From contig NZ_JAHXBG010000024.1 in assembly GCF_020103725.1 (NCBI RefSeq), positions 1 to 64,000 on the forward strand: 64,000 nt of DNA, in the 5' to 3' direction. The position numbers and the translations under genes were made by a program. Positions within the stretch are counted from its first letter, which is position 1; each line of letters begins with the position of its first letter. Source of the stretch: Hyalangium gracile. Lineage in GTDB: Bacteria > Myxococcota > Myxococcia > Myxococcales > Myxococcaceae. Of the stretch, positions 19,069-26,510 are shown piece after piece. The notes under the pieces were generated by a model. It was not told the origin of the DNA and did not search any database. It worked only from the letters and a program-made list of their open reading frames with translations.

Positions 19069-20409
19069 ATGCGCGTCACACACGGAAGCCCCGGAGTGCT
19101 GGGGCTGTGGCGGGTCTGCAGCACCCTGGTCGTCCTCGCGGCGTGTGCTCCCGCGCTCGAGGAGGAGGAGGACGCGATGTCCGTCCACCGGGAGGAGCTG
19201 GTGGAGATCGCCTCCATCCATCCGTCCCGCGAGCTCTTCATCCATGACGTCAGCGTGGTGGATGACGCCCTGTACACCACGTGGGATCCGAGGAGATCGG
19301 GCACCGATCCCGAGGGGGCGTGGTCCTTCGGGCGGCTCATCGACAACATGGTGCCCGAGCTGCTGCGCAATCCCTACGGGCGCTCCCAGTTCATCCTGCA
19401 CTGGCTGAAGTCGTGGGAGCGGGACCAGACGGTGAACGGGCTCGTCATCCCCGCGCGTCCCCTGATCCGCTCCCAGCTCATCGACCCATGGCGCGCGGCC
19501 AGCGGCTGCAAGGGCGCGGATGATCGGTGCGTGCTGGATCTCTCCAAGGCGCCCTTCCGGCTGCTGGCCATCGTGAACCGGCCGGACCTGCGCCGGGTGC
19601 CCACGGCGACGAGCCCCGGCAACGCGGGGCAGGGGCGCTTCGTCTTCGGGGTGCTGGGGCCGGACGGCGAGCGCCTGCCCTTCACCGTCATCTTCGAGTA
19701 CCAGCTCCCCATCTCTCGCAAGGTGGACATGATCACGTGGGCCACCCGCTGGCACGCCCTGGGCTCCATTCCCTTCGGCAGGCTCTACAACGCGAAGCTG
19801 CACTCCGTGACGCGGGAGTTCACCCGGCGCCACGCGGCCCCAGGCCAGGTGAACGGCAGCGCGCTGCTGCAGATCCGCACCAACGAGGCGGCGCTCTCGT
19901 CCGCGGAGCCCCCGCTCTGGGAGCTGCGCGAGTTCGTCCTCGGCAGCACCGGCATGCTGCGGCCCGCCACGGTGAAGCAGGAGGTGGATGCCGCGCTCAA
20001 CGGCTCTGCCCTGCTGGGAGCCTGGGCCGCCCAGAACGCCGCGGCCATCCTCGAAGGGCGGCACGTGGTGCCGGGCTCCTTTCAGGGGCAGCGCTTCCTC
20101 GCGGCCGCCGCGCCGGTTCCCTTGGACCTGGCCTGGCAGGTGCCCGGCGTCTCCGAGGAGGTGCGCCACGCCTTCTCCCTGGCCACGTGCAGCGGGTGCC
20201 ACAAGTCCGAGACGGGGACGTTCTTCCTCCACGTGCGCACGCGCGAGGCAGGCGCCGCCGCCCAGCTCTCCGCCTTCCTCGCCGAGGAGCTGAGCCCCAC
20301 CGGCCCACGCGTGATGGACTTCCACGGCCTGCTCAACACGGCGGACGCGAACACGCTGAAGGACGGAAGAGGCAAGGAGCACCCGGAGCATCCGAGCGCA
20401 GAGGAATGA
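19069..20409 (+). CDS. Lipoprotein with a CSGCH motif
   Basis: A 446-residue lipoprotein: signal peptide with lipobox LAAC at Cys26, then an acidic stretch EEEEDA. ATG 19069 follows AGGAGG. The body reads FIHDVSVVDDALYTTWDP, LLAIVNRPDL and IFEYQLP. Near the C-terminus Cys374-Ser-Gly-Cys377-His378 matches the c-type haem motif CxxCH, followed by KSETGTFFLHV. I recall a family of myxobacterial lipoproteins with this overall text, not assigned a role. One haem site in an otherwise non-cytochrome protein could be electron transfer or a structural Zn site; this is not resolved. Confidence 0.8.
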   Translation: MRVTHGSPGVLGLWRVCSTLVVLAACAPALEEEEDAMSVHREELVEIASIHPSRELFIHDVSVVDDALYTTWDPRRSGTDPEGAWSFGRLIDNMVPELLRNPYGRSQFILHWLKSWERDQTVNGLVIPARPLIRSQLIDPWRAASGCKGADDRCVLDLSKAPFRLLAIVNRPDLRRVPTATSPGNAGQGRFVFGVLGPDGERLPFTVIFEYQLPISRKVDMITWATRWHALGSIPFGRLYNAKLHSVTREFTRRHAAPGQVNGSALLQIRTNEAALSSAEPPLWELREFVLGSTGMLRPATVKQEVDAALNGSALLGAWAAQNAAAILEGRHVVPGSFQGQRFLAAAAPVPLDLAWQVPGVSEEVRHAFSLATCSGCHKSETGTFFLHVRTREAGAAAQLSAFLAEELSPTGPRVMDFHGLLNTADANTLKDGRGKEHPEHPSAEE

Positions 20410-20411
20410 GC

Positions 20412-20429
20412 CAGGGCTCCTGAGCCCTG
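20412..20429. terminator. Hairpin between convergent genes
   Basis: CAGGGCT-CCTG-AGCCCTG is a perfect 7-bp stem with a 4-base loop two bases after the stop of the CSGCH lipoprotein gene and before the end of the convergent M50-like gene. No T-run is present. Confidence 0.35.
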
Positions 20430-20450
20430 CCTGTCCTCACGCCCAGGCGC

Positions 20451-21152
20451 TCACTGGCGCCGGGTCGCCTCGGTGGCCTCGTACTTCGCGCCGTGGTTCC
20501 ACACCCCCTTGATGCCGCCCCAGGCCCAACCACCCCACAGCACCAGGAGGAGCACGAAGCCCCAGATGGGAAGGGAGGTCGTCTCGGCCGGAGGCTGCTT
20601 GCGGAGCGTGCGCACCACCTCCCGCAGGAGCACGAACCCGGCCAGCGGAGGCAGCGGCAGCAGGTTGAACGCGGCCAGCTTCGCCGCGAACACCCCCAGC
20701 GTCGTCCGGACGCCCAGGGGCCGCAGCGAGAGGAACGCCTCCACCCGCTCGGGAGCCCGGAGCACGTTCACCACCTGCTCGAAGCCCGAGAGCATCGACC
20801 CCAGCGCTCGCGCGGGCCCCAGACAGATGCAGGCGAACAGCAGCAGGATCAGCACGCTGCTGGAGATGAGCACCAGTCGCTGAGGGAAGGCGAGCCGCTG
20901 CCAGGCGGGCGGCACGGAGCCCTCGGGCTCGTCGTCGGCATTGAACGACAGGCTGGTGCCCATCGTGAGCGGCCCCAGGCTCCAGCGCGCGCCGAACAGC
21001 TTGAAGGCGAACAGCGTCGGCCCCACGTGGAAGCGGACCACCGTAGGCCGGGCGCCCAGGGCCCAGCACAGCGCCGCCATGCCCAGCCCGGTGAGCAGGG
21101 TGATGGAGGTGGCGTGGAGCCACAGCCACGCGATGGCCACCCAGGCGGACAA
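20451..21152 (-). CDS. M50-like membrane protein lacking the catalytic motif
   Basis: A 233-residue protein with about four membrane helices. Its layout follows site-2 protease (M50) family members: TLLTGLGMAALCWALGARP, then VVRFHVGPTLFAFKLFGARW and SLGPLTMG, and later FNLLPLPPLAGFVLL. In active members the first segment carries HExxH and the later one NxxPxxxLDG. Here HExxH is replaced by TGLGM and the Asp by Ala, so it should not cleave peptides. It may be a pseudoprotease or scaffold. The start is TTG at 21152; GTG at 21140 is an alternative. Confidence 0.75.
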   Translation of the reverse strand: MSAWVAIAWLWLHATSITLLTGLGMAALCWALGARPTVVRFHVGPTLFAFKLFGARWSLGPLTMGTSLSFNADDEPEGSVPPAWQRLAFPQRLVLISSSVLILLLFACICLGPARALGSMLSGFEQVVNVLRAPERVEAFLSLRPLGVRTTLGVFAAKLAAFNLLPLPPLAGFVLLREVVRTLRKQPPAETTSLPIWGFVLLLVLWGGWAWGGIKGVWNHGAKYEATEATRRQ

Positions 21153-21171
21153 GGGCCGCGACGCTCGCGTG

Positions 21172-21366
21172 CTACGGCTGGGACTTCGAGTGCTTGTAGA
21201 AGATCACCAGGGTGTAGCAGTGGAACTCATTGTCACTCGACTGGCAGACGACGCGGTCTACGATCTCCAGATCCGCGTTGCTCTTCATCCAGCGGGTGAC
21301 GTTCTCGCCGAGCTCTTCCCGCTCCTTGGCCTTGGTCGCCGAGAAGACCTTCACGCCCGTGAACAT
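21172..21366 (-). CDS. Small conserved-type hypothetical protein
   Basis: A 64-residue soluble protein starting MFTGVKVFSATKAKEREELG, with RWMKSNADLEIVDRVVCQS and HCYTLVIFYK. The alternating helix-strand pattern suggests a compact alpha/beta fold. The ATG follows AGGAGGGG at good spacing, which supports a real gene. It lies 19 bases upstream of the M50-like gene on the same strand and may be cotranscribed. Function is unknown. Confidence 0.75.
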   Translation of the reverse strand: MFTGVKVFSATKAKEREELGENVTRWMKSNADLEIVDRVVCQSSDNEFHCYTLVIFYKHSKSQP

Positions 21367-21564
21367 CGCCGTCCCCTCCTATCATCTGATACGACGTCGC
21401 TTGCTCCCGTTATCGCACACGCTTTTACAGGGTGTCAAAAACCCTGCCTCCCGGGCGCTGGGGGTTTGCAGGTGGGAGAACGTGCCTAGATTTTCCAGGT
21501 CGCATCGAGGTCCGAGCCTGGGAAACGGGTCCCGGGGAGGGTGGGGGCGACGGGGGATGGGTAC

Positions 21565-21840
21565 GTGGACGTGAAGACCAAGAAGGATCTGGCCGTAGAC
21601 TTCATCAATGCCATCCGGACGATGGATCCGGCTGCGCTCAACGCGCTGATCGTCAAGGAGGCTGGCGAGGACCTGGCCCAGTTCTTCCTCAACTACAGTG
21701 CCAACCTCATCTCCAAGGACCCCTCCCGGGTGCTGGAGAACACCTCCTCCCTGATGCTGATGGGCTACCTCATCCGCACCTATGAGGAGAAGAACGGCAA
21801 TACCCAGAAGGGCCTCTTCCAGTCCTACGCGTACGCCTGA
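21565..21840 (+). CDS. Hypothetical protein, about 91 residues
   Basis: A small helical protein containing KKDLAVDFINAIRTMDPAAL and FLNYSANLISKDPSRVLENT. Several in-frame starts exist (GTG 21541, GTG 21565, GTG 21571); GTG 21565 follows GGGGGATGGG. No membrane helix or signal peptide is seen. No family was recognised. It lies 63 bases before the PHP gene on the same strand. Confidence 0.7.
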   Translation: MDVKTKKDLAVDFINAIRTMDPAALNALIVKEAGEDLAQFFLNYSANLISKDPSRVLENTSSLMLMGYLIRTYEEKNGNTQKGLFQSYAYA

Positions 21841-21903
21841 CGGGCGCCGGTACGGGCGGCGAGACTCGACAGGCTCCGGCGAGCCTGTTAGGGAGCGGCG
21901 CCC

Positions 21904-22635
21904 ATGCTGATCGACCTGCACGCGCACTCACATCTCTCGAAGGGTTGCGACCTGGACCCACGCGCCGTGCTCGAGCGGGCGGCGCTGTTCGGCCTGGACG
22001 GTGTCGCCTTCACGGAGACGAACACCCAGGACGGCTGCGACGAGCTGTTCGACATTGGCGCGAAGTCCAAGCTCAAGGTCTTCGTCGGGCTGGAGCTCAT
22101 CACCGACAAGGGCCAGTACCTGTGCTTCTTCCCGAAGCCGGAGCTGGCGCCCGAGCCCGTCCAGATGTGGGGCAGCAACCGGGAGAAGCCCTGGAGCGCC
22201 GCCGAGTGCCTGCCCAAGGTGAAGGCCCTGGGGGCGGCCATCGTCGCCGCGCGGCCGTATGACCGGGACTCTCCGAACCCACCCATGGACTTCATCCGCT
22301 CGCTCAACGTGCTGAGCGCGGTGGAGGGCTACAACGCCAAGGTGAAGCAGACGGCCAATGATCTGGCCGTGGAAGCCGCCGAGGCGCTCAAGCTCCCCTG
22401 CACGGGCGGCAGCGATGCGCGCGGCTCCCTGGACGAGGTGGGGCGCGGCGCCACCCTCTTCAAGAACCCCATCGCCAACCAGGCGCAGCTCGTCGCGGAG
22501 CTGCTCAAGGGCGAGTTCTGGCCGGTGATGGCCGGCGAGCTGCCCCGGCTGACGCGCCCGGGCGAGGCCCAGGCGGGCAAGGGGGGCGGCAAGCGCGGCG
22601 GTGGGGGCGGGGGAAACCGCCGTCGCCGTCGCTGA
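21904..22635 (+). CDS. PHP-domain metal-dependent phosphoesterase with Gly/Arg tail
   Basis: The 243-residue protein has the PHP fold signatures: LIDLHAHSHLSKGCDLDP with metal-binding histidines, GVAFTETNTQDGC, FVGLELITD, VAARPYDRDSPNP and TGGSDARGSLDEVGRG. Members hydrolyse phosphate esters or nucleotides with two or three metal ions. In the second motif the usual TDH is TETN, so metal binding may be altered. The last 25 residues are Gly-rich and end in five arginines, unlike typical PHP proteins, and might bind RNA or polyphosphate (inference). Confidence 0.88.
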   Translation: MLIDLHAHSHLSKGCDLDPRAVLERAALFGLDGVAFTETNTQDGCDELFDIGAKSKLKVFVGLELITDKGQYLCFFPKPELAPEPVQMWGSNREKPWSAAECLPKVKALGAAIVAARPYDRDSPNPPMDFIRSLNVLSAVEGYNAKVKQTANDLAVEAAEALKLPCTGGSDARGSLDEVGRGATLFKNPIANQAQLVAELLKGEFWPVMAGELPRLTRPGEAQAGKGGGKRGGGGGGNRRRRR

Positions 22636-22659
22636 GCCGCTGGCACTCCGAACTTCTTC

Positions 22660-23406
22660 CTACTTCGAGCCCGGGGACAGGTTGAGGGCGGGGGCGGCCG
22701 CCTCCTCCACTCGCACCAGGCGCCCGTCGCTCAGGAAGGCGCGGCGCCGGCCGCCCGGGTAGATCCACTCCTCGTTGCGGACGGTGCCCTCGAGCGTGCG
22801 CCGGACCGTCTCCGGGTAGCCCCAGGCCATCTCCAGCGCCTCCGCGGGCATGTCCGTCACGGCCTTCTTCTGGCGGATGGCCTCGCGCACCGGCTCGCTG
22901 AAGGCGGCCAGCTTCGCGGCGGGATCCTGGGTGGACAGGAAGCGATCCACCTCCGCGAGGAACTCCTCGCGCTTCTTCAGGTGGGGCGGCAGCACGAGCA
23001 CCAGCGGCGGCCCCGGCGGCGCGCCCTCCACGTCCACGTAGACCCAGGGCCAGGTGCGCGGGGTGTAGAGGATGCGCTCGGTCACCACCCAGGCGGTGGG
23101 GAACTCCACCTGGCGGATGCGCGCCTTCGCTCCGGCCGGCAGCGTGGCCTCGATGCCGCCCGGGTGGACCGTCTTGCCCTGCGTGTCGTTGAGCAGGAGC
23201 ACGTCCTCGGGCGGGTAGGGCGTGAGCAGCCGCTTGGAGGCGTCCCCGAAGAAGGGGGTGATGTGCATGGACAGGCGCAGGAACCGGTTCGACTCCGGGC
23301 CGGTGAGCGTCTGCTCCAGCAAGGCGCGATCATCTGGCGCGATCTGCGTGTGCGACTTGCAGCCGGCTCCCAGCAGGACGAGCAGAACGACGAGCAGTCT
23401 CTTCAA
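22660..23406 (-). CDS. Lipoprotein with an OmlA/BamE-like C-terminal segment
   Basis: A 248-residue lipoprotein beginning (TTG start) with a signal peptide and lipobox LGAGC. The ribosome site GGGAGG lies directly upstream. The middle has LRLSMHITPFFGDASKRLLT and an LPAGAKARIRQVEFPTAW beta segment. The C-terminus DMPAEALEMAWGYPETVRRT followed by EEWIYPGGRRRAFLSDGRLV resembles the SmpA/OmlA (BamE-like) motif in which a helix precedes strands. Outer-membrane association is likely; function is unknown. Confidence 0.75.
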   Translation of the reverse strand: MKRLLVVLLVLLGAGCKSHTQIAPDDRALLEQTLTGPESNRFLRLSMHITPFFGDASKRLLTPYPPEDVLLLNDTQGKTVHPGGIEATLPAGAKARIRQVEFPTAWVVTERILYTPRTWPWVYVDVEGAPPGPPLVLVLPPHLKKREEFLAEVDRFLSTQDPAAKLAAFSEPVREAIRQKKAVTDMPAEALEMAWGYPETVRRTLEGTVRNEEWIYPGGRRRAFLSDGRLVRVEEAAAPALNLSPGSK

Positions 23407-23450
23407 GAGGGCCTCCCGAGGCGTGAGCGCGTGAGCGGCCCTGCTTTAGC

Positions 23451-23645
23451 TCAGCGGGAGGCCTGCGTCAGCGGCTCGGTGTCGCGAGAGAGGGCATGGC
23501 ACCCGCGCTGCGGAGGACACACGGGCCCTCGCCCGTCGGGATCGGGGACGAGCAGGAAACGGCCCAGGCCCCGCGCGTCCGTCAGCTCCGGATGACCGCA
23601 CAGGGCACAGCGGCGGGGAGGGCGCTTGGAAGGTGGAAAGGGCAC
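23451..23645 (-). CDS. Small zinc-ribbon protein
   Basis: A 64-residue GTG-start ORF with CALCGHPELTDARGLGRFLL and CPPQRGCHAL. The CxxC pair and the later Cys/Cys-His pair could bind one zinc ion. It lies in a same-strand run with the FmdB-like gene (52 bases upstream) and the OmlA-like lipoprotein gene downstream. An overlapping frame is also open, but lacks any motif, so this one is preferred. The ribosome site is weak. Confidence 0.55.
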   Translation of the reverse strand: MPFPPSKRPPRRCALCGHPELTDARGLGRFLLVPDPDGRGPVCPPQRGCHALSRDTEPLTQASR

Positions 23646-23697
23646 GACGCGGAGTGTGCGTCGCGCCCATGCCCTCCGCCAGTTTCCGGCCGGGCTG

Positions 23698-24033
23698 CTA
23701 CGTCTTGCCGCCAGCGGCCGCCGCCGGCGCTGTGGAGGTGCTGCTCGAGCTGCTGCTGCTGGTGCTGCTCGAGCTGCTGCTGCTGCTGCTGCTGGACGAG
23801 CTGGAGGACGAGCTCGACTCCGAGCTGCCGCTGGAGCCGTCCTTCTTGGTGGAGCTGTAGAGATCAGAATACCAGCCGCCGCCCTTGAGGACGAAGCTGG
23901 AGCGGCTGACGATCTTCGTCAGCGAGCCCGTGGCGCCACAGGCGGTGCAGGCCTCGGGCGTCGGATCGCTCACCTTCTGCAGCACGTCGATGACCTTGCC
24001 GCAGCTCTGACAGGAGTACTCGTAGATGGGCAT
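23698..24033 (-). CDS. FmdB-type zinc-ribbon protein with polyserine tail
   Basis: A 111-residue protein. The first 45 residues are the FmdB zinc ribbon: MPIYEYSCQSCGKVID with Cys8/Cys11 and CTACGATG with Cys29/Cys32, as in the putative regulatory FmdB family. After FVLKGGGWYSDLYSSTKKDG it runs into about 35 residues of almost pure Ser with a few Thr, Glu and Gly, ending TAPAAAAGGKT. On the DNA this is a run of AGC/TCG-type triplets. It starts 12 bases after the preceding gene ends, so they form an operon. Confidence 0.85.
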   Translation of the reverse strand: MPIYEYSCQSCGKVIDVLQKVSDPTPEACTACGATGSLTKIVSRSSFVLKGGGWYSDLYSSTKKDGSSGSSESSSSSSSSSSSSSSSSSSTSSSSSSSTSTAPAAAAGGKT

Positions 24034-24045
24034 GATGGAACCTCG

Positions 24046-25281
24046 TCAGGGCAAAGATTGATCGGAGTTGAGCTGCTCGCGCAGCGTGCCAGCCAGGCCC
24101 AGGCGCTCGATGGCGCGCAGGACCAGTTCTTGAGGAGCGCCGTGCTTGCGAGCCACGGCCAGGGCGAGTCCGGGCAGATCCCGCGCTCCCGGCAGCTCGT
24201 CGCGCACGAGCCCCTCGAGCTCCTTGCGCAGCGAGTCGGTGAAGCGCTTCTTGATGCCGAGATCCGCCAGGTACTTGTCGCGGCCGAGCAGATCCAGCCG
24301 CTGGGTGAGGTGGCGCGCGCCCAGGGCCTCGCGGCGGAAGCGCTCGCGCACCTCCTCCGCCTCCTGCTGGAGCCCGAGCGTGCCAATGAGCTTCTGCAGC
24401 TCCGAGGGGCTCAGGCCCAGGGCCCACGCCACCCGGCCCGCCGCGCCCCGCTGATCGGCGTACGCGGAGAGGATGCCCTGGCGCTCCTTCGCGGCCAGCG
24501 TCTCCAGCAGCTCGTGGCGGCGCAGCACGCTCTCCAGATCCACCATCGTCAGCTCGCCCTTGGCGCCGTTGTACTGCTCGCCCAGGGACTTCAGGAGCGT
24601 GAAGCGGTGCTCGCTCTGCGCCACCGCCGAGTCCAGGATGTCCCGGCCCTCGGCGCGCGTCAGGATCTGGAAGCTGCCCTTGGGCGCCGCCACCTGGGTG
24701 TAGCGGCCGCGCGGCTTGGGCAGCTCCCTGCGCAGGAAGCGCGGCTCGGCCTCGAGCGACTCCTCCTGCTCGTGCTCCGGCTCGGCGGACGCGGCGCGCT
24801 TGCGCGGGGCGATGCGCTCCTGGACCGACTCGGTCCCCCGGCGAGCGGCCTTGTCGGCCTTCGCTCCGCCGGCCCCATCCCCATCTCCCGCAGGCGCCGG
24901 GCGAGGGGGCGGAGGGGCGAACGTGGGGACCTCCGGCACCACCACGGGCGCGGGAGCCACGGGCGTCTTCTCCTCGCGCACCCGGGTCAGCTCCTGAACC
25001 ACGTCGTAGTAGCCGCACGCCTGGCGCTGGGCAGCCAGCGACGGCTGCGTCCCGCGCAGGATGTCCACCACCGCGAAAGGTCCAAGAGGCGACACTTCCG
25101 GCTCGGTGTCGGTCAATGTGCGCACGCGGAAATCTTCGTCTTCGGAGAGCAGCGCGAGCGCTTCGCGGACCTCCGTCGGGGACGCCATCGCCTTGGCGCG
25201 GCGACAGAAGTCGGAGACGGCTACCGCCACCGGGGTGGGCACATCATCAGGCTGCCGTCTTCTCTGCCATTGACTATTCAT
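24046..25281 (-). CDS. Hypothetical protein with Pro-rich linker and helical C-terminal domain
   Basis: 411 residues from ATG 25281; ATG 25185 (MASPTEVREALALL) is an alternative. The N-terminal 100 residues are helical (EVREALALLSEDEDFRVRTL), followed by a Pro/Ala/Gly-rich linker and an acidic stretch EPEHEQEESLEAEP. The C-terminal half is all helical, including GRVAWALGLSPSELQKLIGT, which looks like a helix-turn-helix, and TLREQLNSDQSL at the end. No enzyme motif or membrane helix is seen. It could be DNA-binding or a scaffold. It is the first gene of a run with the FmdB-like gene and is divergent from the Fur-family gene. Confidence 0.75.
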   Translation of the reverse strand: MNSQWQRRRQPDDVPTPVAVAVSDFCRRAKAMASPTEVREALALLSEDEDFRVRTLTDTEPEVSPLGPFAVVDILRGTQPSLAAQRQACGYYDVVQELTRVREEKTPVAPAPVVVPEVPTFAPPPPRPAPAGDGDGAGGAKADKAARRGTESVQERIAPRKRAASAEPEHEQEESLEAEPRFLRRELPKPRGRYTQVAAPKGSFQILTRAEGRDILDSAVAQSEHRFTLLKSLGEQYNGAKGELTMVDLESVLRRHELLETLAAKERQGILSAYADQRGAAGRVAWALGLSPSELQKLIGTLGLQQEAEEVRERFRREALGARHLTQRLDLLGRDKYLADLGIKKRFTDSLRKELEGLVRDELPGARDLPGLALAVARKHGAPQELVLRAIERLGLAGTLREQLNSDQSLP

Positions 25282-25490
25282 GGAGAAACTTGCGGAAAAA
25301 TGCTCGTTTACGAGGGCGGAAGCCCTTATCTTTCGCGGCGGACGGGTGTCAATGAGCCTGACGGTCTCCAATGTAAACAGCCAGGTGGCGACGCAAGTCC
25401 TGGTGTATTGCTGCCCGCGAGGCGCGCTGGCAACCGGTCGTTCGGCGGGTAGGCGGAGGTGGCGCGATGGGGGTTAGGACTCGTCAGGTC

Positions 25491-25988
25491 ATGGAAGAAT
25501 ACATGCCGGAGGGAGAAGCTTTACCCGTGAACGAGGAGTCGAAAGAGGCGGTCCTCAACCGCTACATGGCGCAGCATGGGCTCAAGAGCACCCGCCAGCG
25601 CAGCTTGATCATCGACACCTTCTTCTCCGTCGGGGGTCACCTGTCCGTGGAGGAGCTCTGGAGCAAGGTTCGGGAGCTGGACACCAAGGTGTCGGTGGCC
25701 ACGGTGTACCGGACGATGAAGCTGCTGAACGACTGCGGGCTGGCGCACGCGCGCAACTTCGGCGACGGGCAGACGCGGTACGAGGCGGCGGCCGGGCGCG
25801 AGCACCACGATCACCTCATCTGCACCCGCTGCGGGCAGATCATCGAGTTCGAGAATGATCGCATCGAGGCGATGCAGGAGGCGGTGGCTCGCAAGCACGG
25901 CTTCATGGTGACGTCGCACAAGATGGAGCTGTACGGGCTGTGCCGGGACTGCCAGCGCCCGGTGTCCACGCCCAAGACGGAGGCCTGA
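25491..25988 (+). CDS. Fur-family transcriptional regulator
   Basis: A 165-residue Fur/PerR-type regulator. Winged helix: STRQRSLIIDTFFSVGGHLS, VEELWSKVRELDTKVSVATV and YRTMKLLNDCGLAHARNF. Metal-binding part: GREHHDHLICTRCGQIIEFE and GLCRDC, giving the HHDH cluster and two CxxC pairs of the structural zinc site. Whether it senses iron, zinc or peroxide cannot be told. Starts at 25491, 25503 or a GTG near 25528 are all possible. The next gene follows after two bases, so a thioredoxin-like lipoprotein is co-expressed, which would fit redox or metal stress. Confidence 0.93.
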   Translation: MEEYMPEGEALPVNEESKEAVLNRYMAQHGLKSTRQRSLIIDTFFSVGGHLSVEELWSKVRELDTKVSVATVYRTMKLLNDCGLAHARNFGDGQTRYEAAAGREHHDHLICTRCGQIIEFENDRIEAMQEAVARKHGFMVTSHKMELYGLCRDCQRPVSTPKTEA

Positions 25989-25990
25989 GC

Positions 25991-26506
25991 GTGCTCCGCG
26001 CCCTGCTCACGGCCGTCCTGATGCTGAGCCTGGCCGGCTGCAAGAGCACCCCCGAGGCCGTGGAGGCGCCGGGGGACGGGTTCCTGGGAGCGCTCGTGCT
26101 GCCCGCGGTGGGGCCTCAGCGGATGGCCGCGAGGGAGCTCTCCGGGCGGGTGGTGCTGGTGAACTTCCTGGCGACGTGGTGCTTCCCGTGCGTGGCGGAG
26201 CTGCCCTCGCTCGAGGCGCTCCAGCGCGACTACGGTCCGCAGGGGTTCCAGGTGGTGGGGGTGGGGATGGATCTGGAGGGGGAGAAGGTGCTGGCCCCCT
26301 TCGCGGACCACTACGAGCTGCGCTTCCCGGTGCTGATCGCGGACGAGCACATCCGCTCGGGGCAGAGCCCCTTCGGGATGATCGGCGCGCTGCCCACCTC
26401 GGTCATCCTGGACCGGCAGGGGCGGGCGGTGGCGGCCTGGCAGGGCGTGGCCGGGCATGAGGTGATGGCCCGGGCCATCGAGAAGACGCTGCGCAGCAAG
26501 GACTAG
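25991..26506 (+). CDS. TlpA/ResA-like thioredoxin-fold lipoprotein
   Basis: 171 residues from GTG 25991. A lipoprotein signal ends at SLAGC. The thioredoxin fold shows VVLVNFLATWCFPCVAELPS with the CxxC active site (WCFPC), a later GALPTSVILDRQGRAV cis-Pro loop and GVGMDLEG strand. Such proteins reduce or oxidise cysteine pairs in the periplasm, for example in cytochrome c maturation. WCFPC differs from the common WCxPC only in Phe. It is cotranscribed with the Fur-family gene. Confidence 0.9.
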   Translation: MLRALLTAVLMLSLAGCKSTPEAVEAPGDGFLGALVLPAVGPQRMAARELSGRVVLVNFLATWCFPCVAELPSLEALQRDYGPQGFQVVGVGMDLEGEKVLAPFADHYELRFPVLIADEHIRSGQSPFGMIGALPTSVILDRQGRAVAAWQGVAGHEVMARAIEKTLRSKD

Positions 26507-26510
26507 CGCT

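Noticed and set aside
21428-21446. Inverted repeat CAGGGT-N7-ACCCTG
   Set aside because: Only six pairs, no T-run and no clear link to a gene start; not strong enough to call.
23730-23830. GC-rich triplet run as a non-coding repeat
   Set aside because: It encodes the in-frame polyserine tail of the FmdB-like protein.
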